A stretch of 64,000 nt of DNA from Streptomyces flavofungini (GTDB lineage Bacteria; Actinomycetota; Actinomycetes; Streptomycetales; Streptomycetaceae): NCBI RefSeq assembly GCF_030388665.1, contig NZ_CP128846.1, forward strand, positions 1,860,001-1,924,000, in the 5' to 3' direction. A program made the translations under genes and the position numbers. Numbering within the stretch: position 1 is the first letter of the stretch; every line of letters starts with the position of its first letter. Positions 42,922-50,557 of this stretch are shown in pieces. The notes under the pieces are model-generated. The model had not been told where the DNA came from. It made no database searches and saw nothing but the letters and a program-made list of their open reading frames with translations.

Positions 42922-43200
42922 AGGGCGGGTGACACGCTGGCTCCCGACCAGCCCTGGAGCATCGCGAGACGGCTGCGGGCCAGCGGGGGGAGCGTGTCCA
43001 CGAAGGCGGGCGACGCTACCGCCCCGTTCGGCCAGGAGAATCCAGCGCACTGGCAAGCGGCCTACCTGGGTGCCCTCTTTGACCGACACGATGACCCCAG
43101 AGCGCTCCCACTCGGCGATCCGGCGCTTGCGGCCCGTGCCCGTTCCCGCTCACCGCCCGGGGGCGGGCCCCCCACCATCAGCGTGCGCAAAAGTGGAGCG

Positions 43201-43466
43201 ATGGACCGGCTGACGATCCATGAGACCTCTTCCGGTGGCAGCCCTGCGTTTCTCACGCTCACGCTTTCGGGGAACTGGACGAACTGGACGTCATGAACGT
43301 CGGCCAACTCAGTGATGCCGTGGTGCGCGAGCTGGAGGCGGGCCACCGGCATCTGCTGCTCGACCTGAACGAGATCACGAGCCGGTCCTTCCCGGGCCCC
43401 GCTCTTGGCACGAGCGAACCGGCGAGCCGCCACGTATGCAACTCCGCACTGCTGCACCGACGTTGA
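43201..43466 (+). pseudogene. Frameshifted STAS-domain anti-anti-sigma factor
   Basis: Frame 1 from the ATG at 43201 reads MDRLTIHETSSGGSPAFLTL then TLSGN; a missing base near 43268 (TTTCGGGGAACTGG) breaks it. The next frame continues GELDELDVMNVGQLSDAVVR then ELEAGHRHLLLDLNEIT, the STAS-domain strand-helix order, before sequence decays and stops at 43466. The helix with the regulatory Ser/Asp is lost, so this is a dead anti-sigma antagonist gene. The DNA from 42922 to 43200 holds no recognisable gene. Confidence 0.7.
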
Positions 43467-43556
43467 GGCCGCGGTGATGTTGACTGGATTCGCAACTCAT
43501 GGGGATAGTGTGCCTGTTCTGTGAACGGGTTGTTCGAAACTCCAGGGAGAGGGCAC

Positions 43557-43919
43557 ATGAGAGCACGTACTACGTTCCGAGGCGTCATCGTCGGCACCGC
43601 GGCCATGGCCGCGGTGTTCAGCGGGACGACGGCACAAGCGGCGCCCTCCGAGACTGAACCGACCTGCTCTTACCCCTCGGTCTGCTTCATCCACGGCGGA
43701 GAAGTCGTCGACGAGTACTACCACGTGTCCGACTGGCAGTACCTGCCGATCCCGCTGCGCGCTCCGCTCCGGGTCGTCAACACACGCCATGAGACGGTCT
43801 GGATCGGCGACAGCAAGGGGGGCGCCAGCTGCATTCAGCCCGAGTCGGCCCTCGACGTCCCGTACGGCACCATCGAAGCCGTGCGGATCGACGACTCGGT
43901 CGAGTGCGATCTCACCTGA
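43557..43919 (+). CDS. Small secreted protein of unknown function
   Basis: Exported protein of 120 residues. Signal peptide MRARTTFRGVIVGTAAMAAV then FSGTTAQAAP, cut near residue 29. The mature part has four Cys (TCSYPSVCF; GASCIQ; VECDL) and reads YHVSDWQYLPIPLRAPLRVV, resembling the small beta-sandwich secreted proteins of Streptomyces that have a YPSVC-type motif. ATG at 43557 with AGGGAGAGGG upstream. A hairpin GGCAACCC-CCTC-GGGTTGCC (43978-43997) follows as terminator. No function can be assigned. Confidence 0.8.
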   Translation: MRARTTFRGVIVGTAAMAAVFSGTTAQAAPSETEPTCSYPSVCFIHGGEVVDEYYHVSDWQYLPIPLRAPLRVVNTRHETVWIGDSKGGASCIQPESALDVPYGTIEAVRIDDSVECDLT

Positions 43920-43977
43920 CGCGTCCCGGCCCTGCTCATGCTCGCCGGGGCGATCAGGATCACCACCCTGGTCAGCA

Positions 43978-43997
43978 GGCAACCCCCTCGGGTTGCC
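43978..43997 (+). terminator. Hairpin terminator after the small secreted protein
   Basis: GGCAACCC (43978-43985), loop CCTC, GGGTTGCC (43990-43997): a perfect 8-bp stem followed by CCCC, 59 bp after the stop. The rest of the gap 43920-44282 shows no gene; the upstream portion of the FG-GAP gene likely contains its promoter in the AT-richer stretch around 44215-44245. Confidence 0.6.
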
Positions 43998-44282
43998 CCC
44001 AGCCTGGCAGCGAGCCAATGGACGCAGATGCCTCAAGACGCCCCGCTGTCCGAACGTGACTCCCGGCCGCCCTCTTCAGCAGGCGCCTTCGGCTGCGCGG
44101 CCGGGCGCCCGGGATCTGGGCAGCGGTTCCGGTAACGACTCCACAACACCTCTCTGCTCTCCACAACTGTCTCTTTCCGCCACTGGTCTCCCCTGCGTCG
44201 AGATACGGACCGACAGACACACAAAATCAAGATCAATATCTGGCGAACTCGTTCGCCCGGCGCCACCAGGAGAGACCACTTC

Positions 44283-45773
44283 ATGCCCCACCCGGAGCAC
44301 AGCATCACCCCGCACAGACGCGGCCGCCCCCACCTCGCCGCCGCCACCACCGTGGCCGCCGCGCTGACCGGCGGACTGCTCATAGCCGCCGCACCGGCGG
44401 CGACGGCGGCGCCGAGAGCGGAACTTCCGGCCACGAACGCCGACTTCAACGGCGACGGCTACGCCGACGTGGCCGCGTCCGCGCCCACCGCCTACGTGAA
44501 CGGCAAGAAGCACGCGGGCACCGTCTCCGTGATCTACGGGAAGGCGACCGGCGTCGGCCGCACCACGACGTACTCCCAGAACAGCCCGGGGGTGCCCGGA
44601 ACCGCCGAGGCCGGTGACTTCTTCGGGGGCGAGACCGCGTACGGGGACTTCGACCGCGACGGCTACGACGACCTGGTCGTCGGCACGCCGGGCGAGGACG
44701 TCGGCGGCGACAAGGACGGCGGCACCGCGCAGATCCTGTGGGGTTCGAAGAGCGGCCTCAAGGGCGGCACCACCGTGAAGGACCCGCGCCCCACGAAGCA
44801 CGACGCCTTCGGCAGTGCCCTTGAGGCCGGTGACTTCAACGGCGACGGCAGGGACGACCTGGCGCTCGGCACGTACTCGGCGGCGACCATCGACGTCTAC
44901 CGCGGCGGCCTCTCCTCGGGCGGCACCAGCCGCTACACGGTCAAGCCCCCCATCCACGGCGGCAACGGCGACGGAGTGCGCAACCTGCACTCCGGCGACG
45001 CCAACGGCGACGGCGTCGACGACCTGATCGTCAACGGCTACGAGAAGGACACCCCCAACGGCTACAACGCCAACTTCTGGCTGCCGGGCTCCTCGGCGGG
45101 CCTCAAGGCCGTCGGCGCCCAGAAGCTGCTGCCCGGCATCATCACGGACCTGGGTGACACCGACAAGGACGGCTACGACGACATCGTCATCGGCAACTAC
45201 TGGGACGATCACATCACAGGCTCCGCGCGCGGCGGCGCCGTCCACGTGGTGCACGGCGGCGTGAACGGGCCGGACAGCGGCGACCGGCAGAAGTTCACCC
45301 AGGACACCCCCGGTGTGCCCGGCGCTGGCGAGAAGGGCGACTCCTTCGGCACCGAGATCGACCTCGGCGACATCAACGGCGACGGCAACCTCGACCTCGT
45401 GGTCGGCGCGCCCGGCGAGACCGTGAACGGCCTCACGGACACGGGCGCGGCGACCGTCCTGTACGGCGCGGCGAACGGCTCCGGCATCACCGGCAAGGGC
45501 GCGAAGTTCCTCACCCAGAACACGCCGGGCGTGCCGAACTCCGACGAGAAGGCCGACTTCCTCGGCTCTGACGTGCACATCGACGACCTGAACGGCGACG
45601 GCCGCGGCGACGTCGTCCTCGGCGCGTCCGGTGAGAACGGCGGCAACGGCGCGGTGTACCCGCTGATCTCCCGCGCCGACGGCTCCCTCAAGGGCTCCTC
45701 CGGCGTCTACACCTCCACGGCCGGCATCTCCGCGACGGGCAGCCCGCAGTTCGGCTTCCGCTTCGCCGACTGA
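44283..45773 (+). CDS. Secreted FG-GAP (integrin alpha-like) beta-propeller protein
   Basis: Exported protein of 496 residues. Signal peptide ends near PAATAAPRAE (~residue 40). About seven FG-GAP blades follow, each with a calcium-loop of the type DxNGDGxxDL: DFNGDGYADV, DFDRDGYDDLVVG, DFNGDGRDDLALG, DANGDGVDDLIVN, DTDKDGYDDIVIG, DINGDGNLDLVVG, DLNGDGRGDVVLG. This predicts a seven-bladed propeller stabilised by Ca2+. Such proteins are common Streptomyces exoproteins, sometimes fused to enzymes, but no catalytic domain is present here. A 12-bp hairpin terminator follows the stop. Confidence 0.93.
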   Translation: MPHPEHSITPHRRGRPHLAAATTVAAALTGGLLIAAAPAATAAPRAELPATNADFNGDGYADVAASAPTAYVNGKKHAGTVSVIYGKATGVGRTTTYSQNSPGVPGTAEAGDFFGGETAYGDFDRDGYDDLVVGTPGEDVGGDKDGGTAQILWGSKSGLKGGTTVKDPRPTKHDAFGSALEAGDFNGDGRDDLALGTYSAATIDVYRGGLSSGGTSRYTVKPPIHGGNGDGVRNLHSGDANGDGVDDLIVNGYEKDTPNGYNANFWLPGSSAGLKAVGAQKLLPGIITDLGDTDKDGYDDIVIGNYWDDHITGSARGGAVHVVHGGVNGPDSGDRQKFTQDTPGVPGAGEKGDSFGTEIDLGDINGDGNLDLVVGAPGETVNGLTDTGAATVLYGAANGSGITGKGAKFLTQNTPGVPNSDEKADFLGSDVHIDDLNGDGRGDVVLGASGENGGNGAVYPLISRADGSLKGSSGVYTSTAGISATGSPQFGFRFAD

Positions 45774-45794
45774 CCCGCGGCGCGGCTCACGGGG

Positions 45795-45828
45795 CGCGGC
45801 TCACGGGGCGCCCGCTCCGTGAGCCGCG
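45795..45828. terminator. 12-bp hairpin between convergent genes
   Basis: CGCGGCTCACGG (45795-45806), a 10-nt loop, and CCGTGAGCCGCG (45817-45828) form a perfect stem between the FG-GAP gene (+) and a secreted protein gene (-). A second copy of the left arm (GCGGCTCACGG) at 45782 can compete for pairing. Confidence 0.75.
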
Positions 45829-45899
45829 GACGGGAAGACCCCGCAGACAGCCGGGCCCGCTCTGGACGCGCACGGATCCGGCCCGCGACGCCGCGCCTC

Positions 45900-46673
45900 C
45901 TACCGCACCACGACGTTGTCCGCGGCCGAAGTCGACGGGCCGGTGGTGGTGTTGCCGTAGTACGCCCAGCGCCACGCGCCCGTCCTGGACGCCTTCACGG
46001 TCGTCCTGAGAGCACCCGAGCCGTTGGCGCGCACCTTCTTCACCGTGGTGTAGGAGGTGGCTCCGCTGGGCTTGAACTGCAGGCTCACCAGGCGGCTTCC
46101 GTAGGAGGCGTACTTCTTCGTCTCCCAGTTGGCCCGCCTGACCTTGCCGGTCACGGTGATGGTCCTGCCCTTGGCCACCGGTTCGGGCGCGGCGTTCACG
46201 CTCAGGCGGGAGTTGCGCTTGACGTAGGCGGTCAGGCGCTTGTCGTCCGTGTCACCGCCGCCGCCCTTGAAGGACACCTCGGCCGCGACCTTCCAGGCTC
46301 CGGCCTCGCTGTTGCGCATGTCCCACACCGTGGGATCGAAGTACATCGTCTCGTTGAAGTCGCAGGCGCGCGAGCTCACCTCGTGGCAGTCGCTCGTCTC
46401 GACGGCGTGCCACAGTCGGTCACCCGTAGTGCCGCGGTACAGGAACACCGCCGGCCACTTCCACTTGCGGGTGGTCGTCATCCGGAAGGAGGCGGGCACC
46501 GCGACCTCCTTGGACACCCCGATCACGATCGGCTTGCCGCCGTTCACCTGGACGCGGGTGAAGGAGACCCCGCCCTCGGCCGCCCCGGCCGGCACCGCGG
46601 CCACGCCCGTGAACACCGCCGCCGCGCCACCGGCCACGACAGCTCTCCAGACCTTCTTGCCCACCTGATCCAC
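45900..46673 (-). CDS. Secreted two-domain beta protein of unknown function
   Basis: Exported protein of 257 residues. Signal peptide ends near VPAGAAEGG (~residue 31). The first half contains a Trp/Cys-bearing domain (TTRKWKWPAVFLYRGTTGDR; ETSDCHEVSSRACDFNETMY). The second half is an Ig-like module (RLSVNAAPEPVAKGRTITVT; RLVSLQFKPSGATSYTTVKK; GSGALRTTVKASRTGAWRWA) typical of Streptomyces secreted proteins built for adhesion or stability. No enzyme motif. Single gene on the minus strand, convergent with the FG-GAP gene. Confidence 0.8.
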   Translation of the reverse strand: MDQVGKKVWRAVVAGGAAAVFTGVAAVPAGAAEGGVSFTRVQVNGGKPIVIGVSKEVAVPASFRMTTTRKWKWPAVFLYRGTTGDRLWHAVETSDCHEVSSRACDFNETMYFDPTVWDMRNSEAGAWKVAAEVSFKGGGGDTDDKRLTAYVKRNSRLSVNAAPEPVAKGRTITVTGKVRRANWETKKYASYGSRLVSLQFKPSGATSYTTVKKVRANGSGALRTTVKASRTGAWRWAYYGNTTTGPSTSAADNVVVR

Positions 46674-46810
46674 GATCTTTCCCTCTGCATGTCTCTGCGT
46701 CTCTGTACCGAAAGGACCCGGAGAGCCCTCCTCCGGCGCCTTTCAGACAGCCAGGGTCTCTACGCGGTTGTGCACCCGTAGATCACGATCGGGTATCAGA
46801 GGTCGTTCTC

Positions 46811-47032
46811 ATGAGCAAAGTCCAGGTACCGTCCGCCGACCAGCGGCGATGGCGTTCACGGAACGGACTCCCCGATGCGGGAGAGAGCATCCGCACCGTT
46901 TGTCACGGTTACGTGCTGTCCTGCGTCTGCGGCTGGGAGCGAGCGGCCGGTGAGTTCTGCTCCCAGCGGGCGTCCAGCGCGGCGGCGAAGTCCTCGGCGC
47001 GGGTCAGTTGGACGCGCAGCTTGTCCACCTGA
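46811..47032 (+). CDS. Doubtful short ORF beside the SulP relic
   Basis: ATG at 46811 with AGAGGT upstream opens a 73-codon frame; the first ~47 residues (including SIRTVCHGYVLSCVCGWERA with a C-x-C pair) look protein-like, the remainder is Ser/Ala/Arg noise overlapping a minus-strand relic. It may be the 5' part of a gene cut by the same rearrangement that truncated the neighbouring SulP gene. No family recognised. Confidence 0.25.
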   Translation: MSKVQVPSADQRRWRSRNGLPDAGESIRTVCHGYVLSCVCGWERAAGEFCSQRASSAAAKSSARVSWTRSLST

Positions 47033-47105
47033 CCGGCGGCTGCCTGCCCGTAGGTGCGGACGCGCTTCAGCAGCGTCTCGCGTTCGCTGTCGTCGAGCGC
47101 ATCGC
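46909..47105 (-). pseudogene. C-terminal relic of a regulator (MerR-like?)
   Basis: The minus frame ending at 46909 reads DDSERETLLKRVRTYGQAAA, GQVDKLRVQLTRAEDFAAAL and DARWEQNSPAARSQP, a helical, charged C-terminal tail that resembles dimerisation helices of MerR-type regulators. Upstream (beyond ~47105) the frame runs antisense into SulP coding sequence and loses sense. No start or HTH remains. Identity as MerR is a guess from helical pattern. Confidence 0.4.
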
Positions 47106-47119
47106 CGCTGTCCAGGCAA

Positions 47120-47649
47120 TCGGTGGCGTCCAGGTCGTCTTCGGACCGGTCGTCTCCGACATCCCCATGGCCGCACTCGTCGCCGTCATGGTGATGGTGT
47201 CCTTCGCGACCTTCGACTGGCACTCCATCGCCCTCAAGACGCTCAAGCGCGTGCCGGCGGGGGAGAGCGCCGTCATGGCCGTCGTGGTCGCCACCCACAA
47301 CCTCGCCATCGGCGTCGTCGTCGGCACCGTGACAGCCATGGTGATCTTCGCCGAGGTCACCGCCGTCACCGACCCCGACGGCGGCACGGTCGTCTACCAG
47401 GTCACCGGTGAGCTGTTCTTCGCCTCCTCCAACGACCTGGTCACACAGTTCGACTACACCAACGACCCGGACAAGGTCGTCATCGACCTGTCCGCCGCCC
47501 ACATCTGGGACGCCTCCTCCGTCGCCGCCCTCGACGCGATCGAGACCAAGTACGCCCGGCGTGGCAAGGAAGTCGAGATCATCGGCCTGAACCGGCCCAG
47601 TGCCCAGATCCACCAGAAGCTCAGCGGCGAACTCACCGGCAGCCACTGA
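47120..47649 (+). pseudogene. C-terminal fragment of a SulP transporter with STAS domain
   Basis: The frame reads VQVVFGPVVSDIPMAALVAV, MVMVSFATFDWHSIALKTLK, AVVVATHNLAIGVVVGTVTA, then a STAS domain (YQVTGELFFASSNDLVTQFD; VVIDLSAAHIWDASSVAALD). This equals the last ~175 residues of a SulP protein of about 500; all earlier helices are missing. The 5' side joins abruptly to unrelated sequence near 47105-47125, so it is a deletion remnant. It is not derived from the intact SulP gene at 28941-30401, whose sequence differs. Internal ATGs could still express the STAS part. Confidence 0.8.
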
Positions 47650-47864
47650 CCGCCGGCGCCGCGATCAACGAGCGGGACCCCGGCCAACCGGCCGGGCTGG
47701 GCGTCCGGCCCCCCTCCTGGTGTTCACCGCGACGGTGGGCGCCCAGCTGTGAGCCTTCTGCCTGTGCTCGCTGCTCGCTGTCGCCTCCTTCGGCTTCCTC
47801 TTCCCCTTGACTCGACGGGCGCCGTCGCCGCGGCGTGAGCGCGTTCGCCGCGGCGGACGGAGGC

Positions 47865-47896
47865 GGAAGTTCTGTTGTCAGGACAAACTATTGACA
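47865..47896 (+). promoter_or_regulatory. GntR operator TTGTCAGGACAA, copy 2, at the Gfo/Idh promoter
   Basis: TTGTCAGGACAA (47875-47886) lies immediately upstream of TTGACA (47891-47896), a perfect -35, and about 40-50 bp before the dehydrogenase ATG. The surrounding 23 bp (47865-47887) are identical to 42890-42912 in front of gntR. A protein at this site would block RNA polymerase at the -35. A good -10 is not evident. Confidence 0.7.
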
Positions 47897-47926
47897 GGAG
47901 CGCGGGTGCCTCGCGAAGGTGTGCCC

Positions 47927-48946
47927 ATGCGCATCGGACTGATCGGAACGGGACGTATCGGCACCTTCCACTCGGCGGCCCTGGTCGGCCATCCGGGGGT
48001 GGACTCGCTCGTCGTCGCGGACGTGGACGCCACGCGGGCGGCGGACCTCGCGGCCCGGGTGGGAGCGGAGGCGGCGCCCTCGGTGGACGCGCTCCTCACG
48101 GCGGGGACGACGGGCTCCGGCGCGGACGCCCTGGTGATCACGGCGGCGACCTCGGCGCACGCGGAGCTGATCGGCAGGGCGGCGCGGGCCGGTCTGCCGG
48201 TGTTCTGCGAGAAGCCGATCGCCCTCGACCTGCCCGGCACCCTCGCCGCGCTCGCGGAGGTCGAGGCGGCCGGCACGGTGCTCCAGCTCGGCTTCCAGCG
48301 GCGCTTCGACGCCGGGTACGCGGCGGCCCGCGAGGCGGTGCGGTCCGGACGGCTCGGGCGGCTGCACACGGTGCGGGCCATGACGTCCGACCCGGCGCCG
48401 CCGCCCGCCGCGTACCTGCCGCTCTCCGGCGGCCTGTACCGCGACTGCCTGGTGCACGACTTCGACATCCTGCGGTGGGTGACGGGCCGTGAGGTGGTGG
48501 AGGTGTACGCCGTCGGGTCCGACGCGGGACCGGCGATGTTCCGCGAGGCGGGCGACGTCGACACGGCCGCGGTGCTGCTCACCCTCGACGACGGCACGCT
48601 GGCCACGGCCACCGCGACGCGCTGCAACGGCGCGGGCTACGACGTCCGCATGGAGCTCGCGGGCGAGGCGGACCAGCTCGCGGTCGGCGTGACCGACCGC
48701 ACCCCGCTGACCTCGGCGGAGCCGGACGGCCCTGCCGCGCCCGACAAGCCGTGGCCCGGCTTCCTGGAGCGGTTCGCGCCCGCGTACGAGGCGGAGCTCG
48801 CCGCGTTCGTGGAGGTCGTGCGCGGCGAGCGGGACAACCCCTGCGACGGCCGTGAGGCGCTGCACGCGCTGCGGATCGCGGAGGCGTGCGAGCGGTCGCG
48901 GGCCGAGCGGCGGCCGGTGCGGCTCGCGGAGATCGACGGGGGCTGA
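47927..48946 (+). CDS. Gfo/Idh/MocA oxidoreductase, probable inositol 2-dehydrogenase
   Basis: NAD-dependent sugar/inositol dehydrogenase of 339 residues. Rossmann motif GLIGTGRIGTFHSAAL (~4-19), nicotinamide-site EKPIALDLPGT with catalytic Lys (~96), substrate-region LQLGFQRRFDAGY, and GGLYRDCLVHDFDILRWVTG with the His-Asp typical of IolG-like enzymes. ATG at 47927 follows AAGGTG. It shares its operator with gntR, so it belongs to the same regulon as the CUT2 transporter; together they would import and oxidise myo-inositol or a similar cyclitol. No other iol genes are in the window. Confidence 0.88.
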   Translation: MRIGLIGTGRIGTFHSAALVGHPGVDSLVVADVDATRAADLAARVGAEAAPSVDALLTAGTTGSGADALVITAATSAHAELIGRAARAGLPVFCEKPIALDLPGTLAALAEVEAAGTVLQLGFQRRFDAGYAAAREAVRSGRLGRLHTVRAMTSDPAPPPAAYLPLSGGLYRDCLVHDFDILRWVTGREVVEVYAVGSDAGPAMFREAGDVDTAAVLLTLDDGTLATATATRCNGAGYDVRMELAGEADQLAVGVTDRTPLTSAEPDGPAAPDKPWPGFLERFAPAYEAELAAFVEVVRGERDNPCDGREALHALRIAEACERSRAERRPVRLAEIDGG

Positions 48947-48999
48947 GGCCGCCGGGCCCGGCGACGCCCGACGGCGGGCCGGGCCCTCGGGGCGGGCGC

Positions 49000-49497
49000 T
49001 CAGGACGGCGTGGCGCGGACCGTGCCCTGGGCCAGCGCGCACAGCGACTGCGTGCCGTCGTCGGCCACGGCGAACAGGTCGCAGCGGACGACGGCCTGAC
49101 GGCGGGTCGCCTCCGCCACCGTCGCGCGGGCCACCAGGCGGGCACCGGTCGCGGGGCGTACGTACTGAATGGTGAAGCCGGACGTCAGGACGGCGGCGCC
49201 GAGCACGGTCCCGGCCGCGAACGTGATGCTGTTGTCGGCCGCGTACGCGAGCACACCGCCGTGCACGAAGCCGTTCTGCTGGCGCAGTTCGTCACGTACG
49301 GGGATCTCCAGCGTGGCCGCGCCGTCCCCGAAGGCGCTGACCTCGGCGCGCACGAGGCGGCTGAAGGGCTGGGCGTCCAGGGTCTTGCGGGCCAGGCGGA
49401 GGTCGAGGGCGGCGGCGGGGCCGGGGGCAGTGGAGTCGAGGGCACCGGTGGAGTCGAAGTCTCCTGCTGTGCCGTGTTCTTGGTCGTGTTCCGTCAT
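49000..49497 (-). CDS. PaaI-type hotdog thioesterase
   Basis: Acyl-CoA thioesterase of the hotdog fold, 165 residues. The family motif is QQNGFVHGGVLAYAADNSIT (~74-93), followed by SGFTIQYVRPATGARLVARA. A ~35-residue Thr/Ala/Asp-rich N-terminal extension precedes the fold; a later start near LRLARKTLDAQP is possible. Overlaps the P450 relic upstream by four bases. Substrate unknown; phenylacetyl- or hydroxybenzoyl-CoA types are typical. Confidence 0.87.
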   Translation of the reverse strand: MTEHDQEHGTAGDFDSTGALDSTAPGPAAALDLRLARKTLDAQPFSRLVRAEVSAFGDGAATLEIPVRDELRQQNGFVHGGVLAYAADNSITFAAGTVLGAAVLTSGFTIQYVRPATGARLVARATVAEATRRQAVVRCDLFAVADDGTQSLCALAQGTVRATPS

Positions 49498-49559
49498 GAG
49501 GCGACTTCTACCATCGCCCGCCCAGGTGACGTCTGCCCCGCATGAGCATGCCCGGCTTC

Positions 49560-49775
49560 CACTCCCCCGGCGCGCCGTCCAGGGCGAGGTCCGGGCGTCG
49601 GCGAGGGCCGCCCTCGCCTCTCGTACCCCACGATCAGGGACAGGTCCGCGCCGTCGTCCCGGTGTGGGATGCGGACGCGGTGGACCGGCCCGCGGGCGCG
49701 GAGGTCGGCGTGGACGCTGTGGGGGTCGGTGGTGAATCGGGCGCCGTACGCCGCGAGGTCGACGCTCTCCGCCAC
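49560..49775 (-). pseudogene. N-terminal relic of a cytochrome P450
   Basis: From the ATG at 49775: ESVDLAAYGARFTTDPHSVH, ADLRARGPVHRVRIPHRDD, LSLIVGYE, the standard P450 N-terminus up to the B-helix region. A frameshift after VGYE moves the sense to the next frame, which gives ARAALADARTSPWTARRG, and then all similarity ends. The I-helix, ExxR and heme Cys are missing. A decayed P450. Confidence 0.75.
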
Positions 49776-49838
49776 GCAGGCCCCCTTCGGTCTCCGTACC
49801 CCCTCAACGCACGGGCGGACCGGTCGGGTTCCCCCGGC

Positions 49839-50507
49839 TCACTCCTCGTTCAGCAGCCCCGCGTCATGGACGAGCAGCGCGATCTGCACGCGGTTGTTGA
49901 GGTCGAGCTTGGTCAGGACGCGGGAGACGTGGGCCTTCACGGTGGCCACGCTCAGGTACAGCTCGGCGGCGATGTCCGCGTTGGACGCCCCCTTGCCCAC
50001 GGCGACGGCGACCTCCCGCTCCCGGTCGCCGAGCACGTCGAGCCGGTCGAGGGCGCGCCGCCGCCGGTCGAGCTCGGGCCCGCCCCCGGCCACCTGGGAG
50101 ATCAACTGCTGCGTCACGCTGGGCGAGAGCACCGGCTCACCCGCGGCCACCGCCCGTACCGCCGCCACGATCTCGGCGGGCGCGGTGTCCTTCAGGACGA
50201 ACCCGGCGGCCCCGGCCCGCAGCGCCCGCAGCACCTGTTCGTCGGCGTGGAAGGTGGTGAGCACGACGACCTCGGGGGCGTCGGGCCGCTTGCGCAGGGC
50301 CTCGGTGGCGGCGAGCCCGTCCATCGTCGGCATCCGGATGTCCATCAGGACGACGTCGGGCCTGACCTCCGCGACGAGGGCCGCGACCTCGCTGCCGTCG
50401 CCCGCCTGCCCCACGATCTCGATGTCGTCGGCGCCGCCGAGCATGAAGGAAAGACCGGCGCGGACCAGCGGGTCGTCGTCGACGAGCAGCAGCCTGATCG
50501 GATTCAT
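49839..50507 (-). CDS. NarL/LuxR-family response regulator
   Basis: Two-component regulator of 222 residues. Receiver domain with acidic pair LLLVDDDPLV, phosphoacceptor Asp in VVLMDIRMPTMDG (~54), Thr in VVLTTFHADEQ and Lys in GFVLKDTAPAE. C-terminal LuxR HTH: LGDREREVAVAVGKGASNAD, ELYLSVATVKAHVSRVLTKL. Last gene of a four-gene minus-strand cluster whose first gene is the matching HisKA_3 kinase; two membrane-anchored proteins lie between. Kinase and regulator normally sit side by side, so the inserted pair is unusual. Confidence 0.92.
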   Translation of the reverse strand: MNPIRLLLVDDDPLVRAGLSFMLGGADDIEIVGQAGDGSEVAALVAEVRPDVVLMDIRMPTMDGLAATEALRKRPDAPEVVVLTTFHADEQVLRALRAGAAGFVLKDTAPAEIVAAVRAVAAGEPVLSPSVTQQLISQVAGGGPELDRRRRALDRLDVLGDREREVAVAVGKGASNADIAAELYLSVATVKAHVSRVLTKLDLNNRVQIALLVHDAGLLNEE

Positions 50508-50557
50508 GCGCCTACCGTAACCAGCATCGCGTGCCCGCTCGGCACGTCCGGGCCCGG

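Noticed and set aside
42916..43296. Plus-strand 126-codon ORF from a TTG
   Set aside because: Low-complexity until it merges with the frameshifted STAS sequence; the first 95 codons show no protein-like pattern.
44033..44449. Minus-strand 138-codon ORF overlapping the FG-GAP gene start
   Set aside because: Antisense to the signal peptide coding region; no recognisable domain and no ribosome site.
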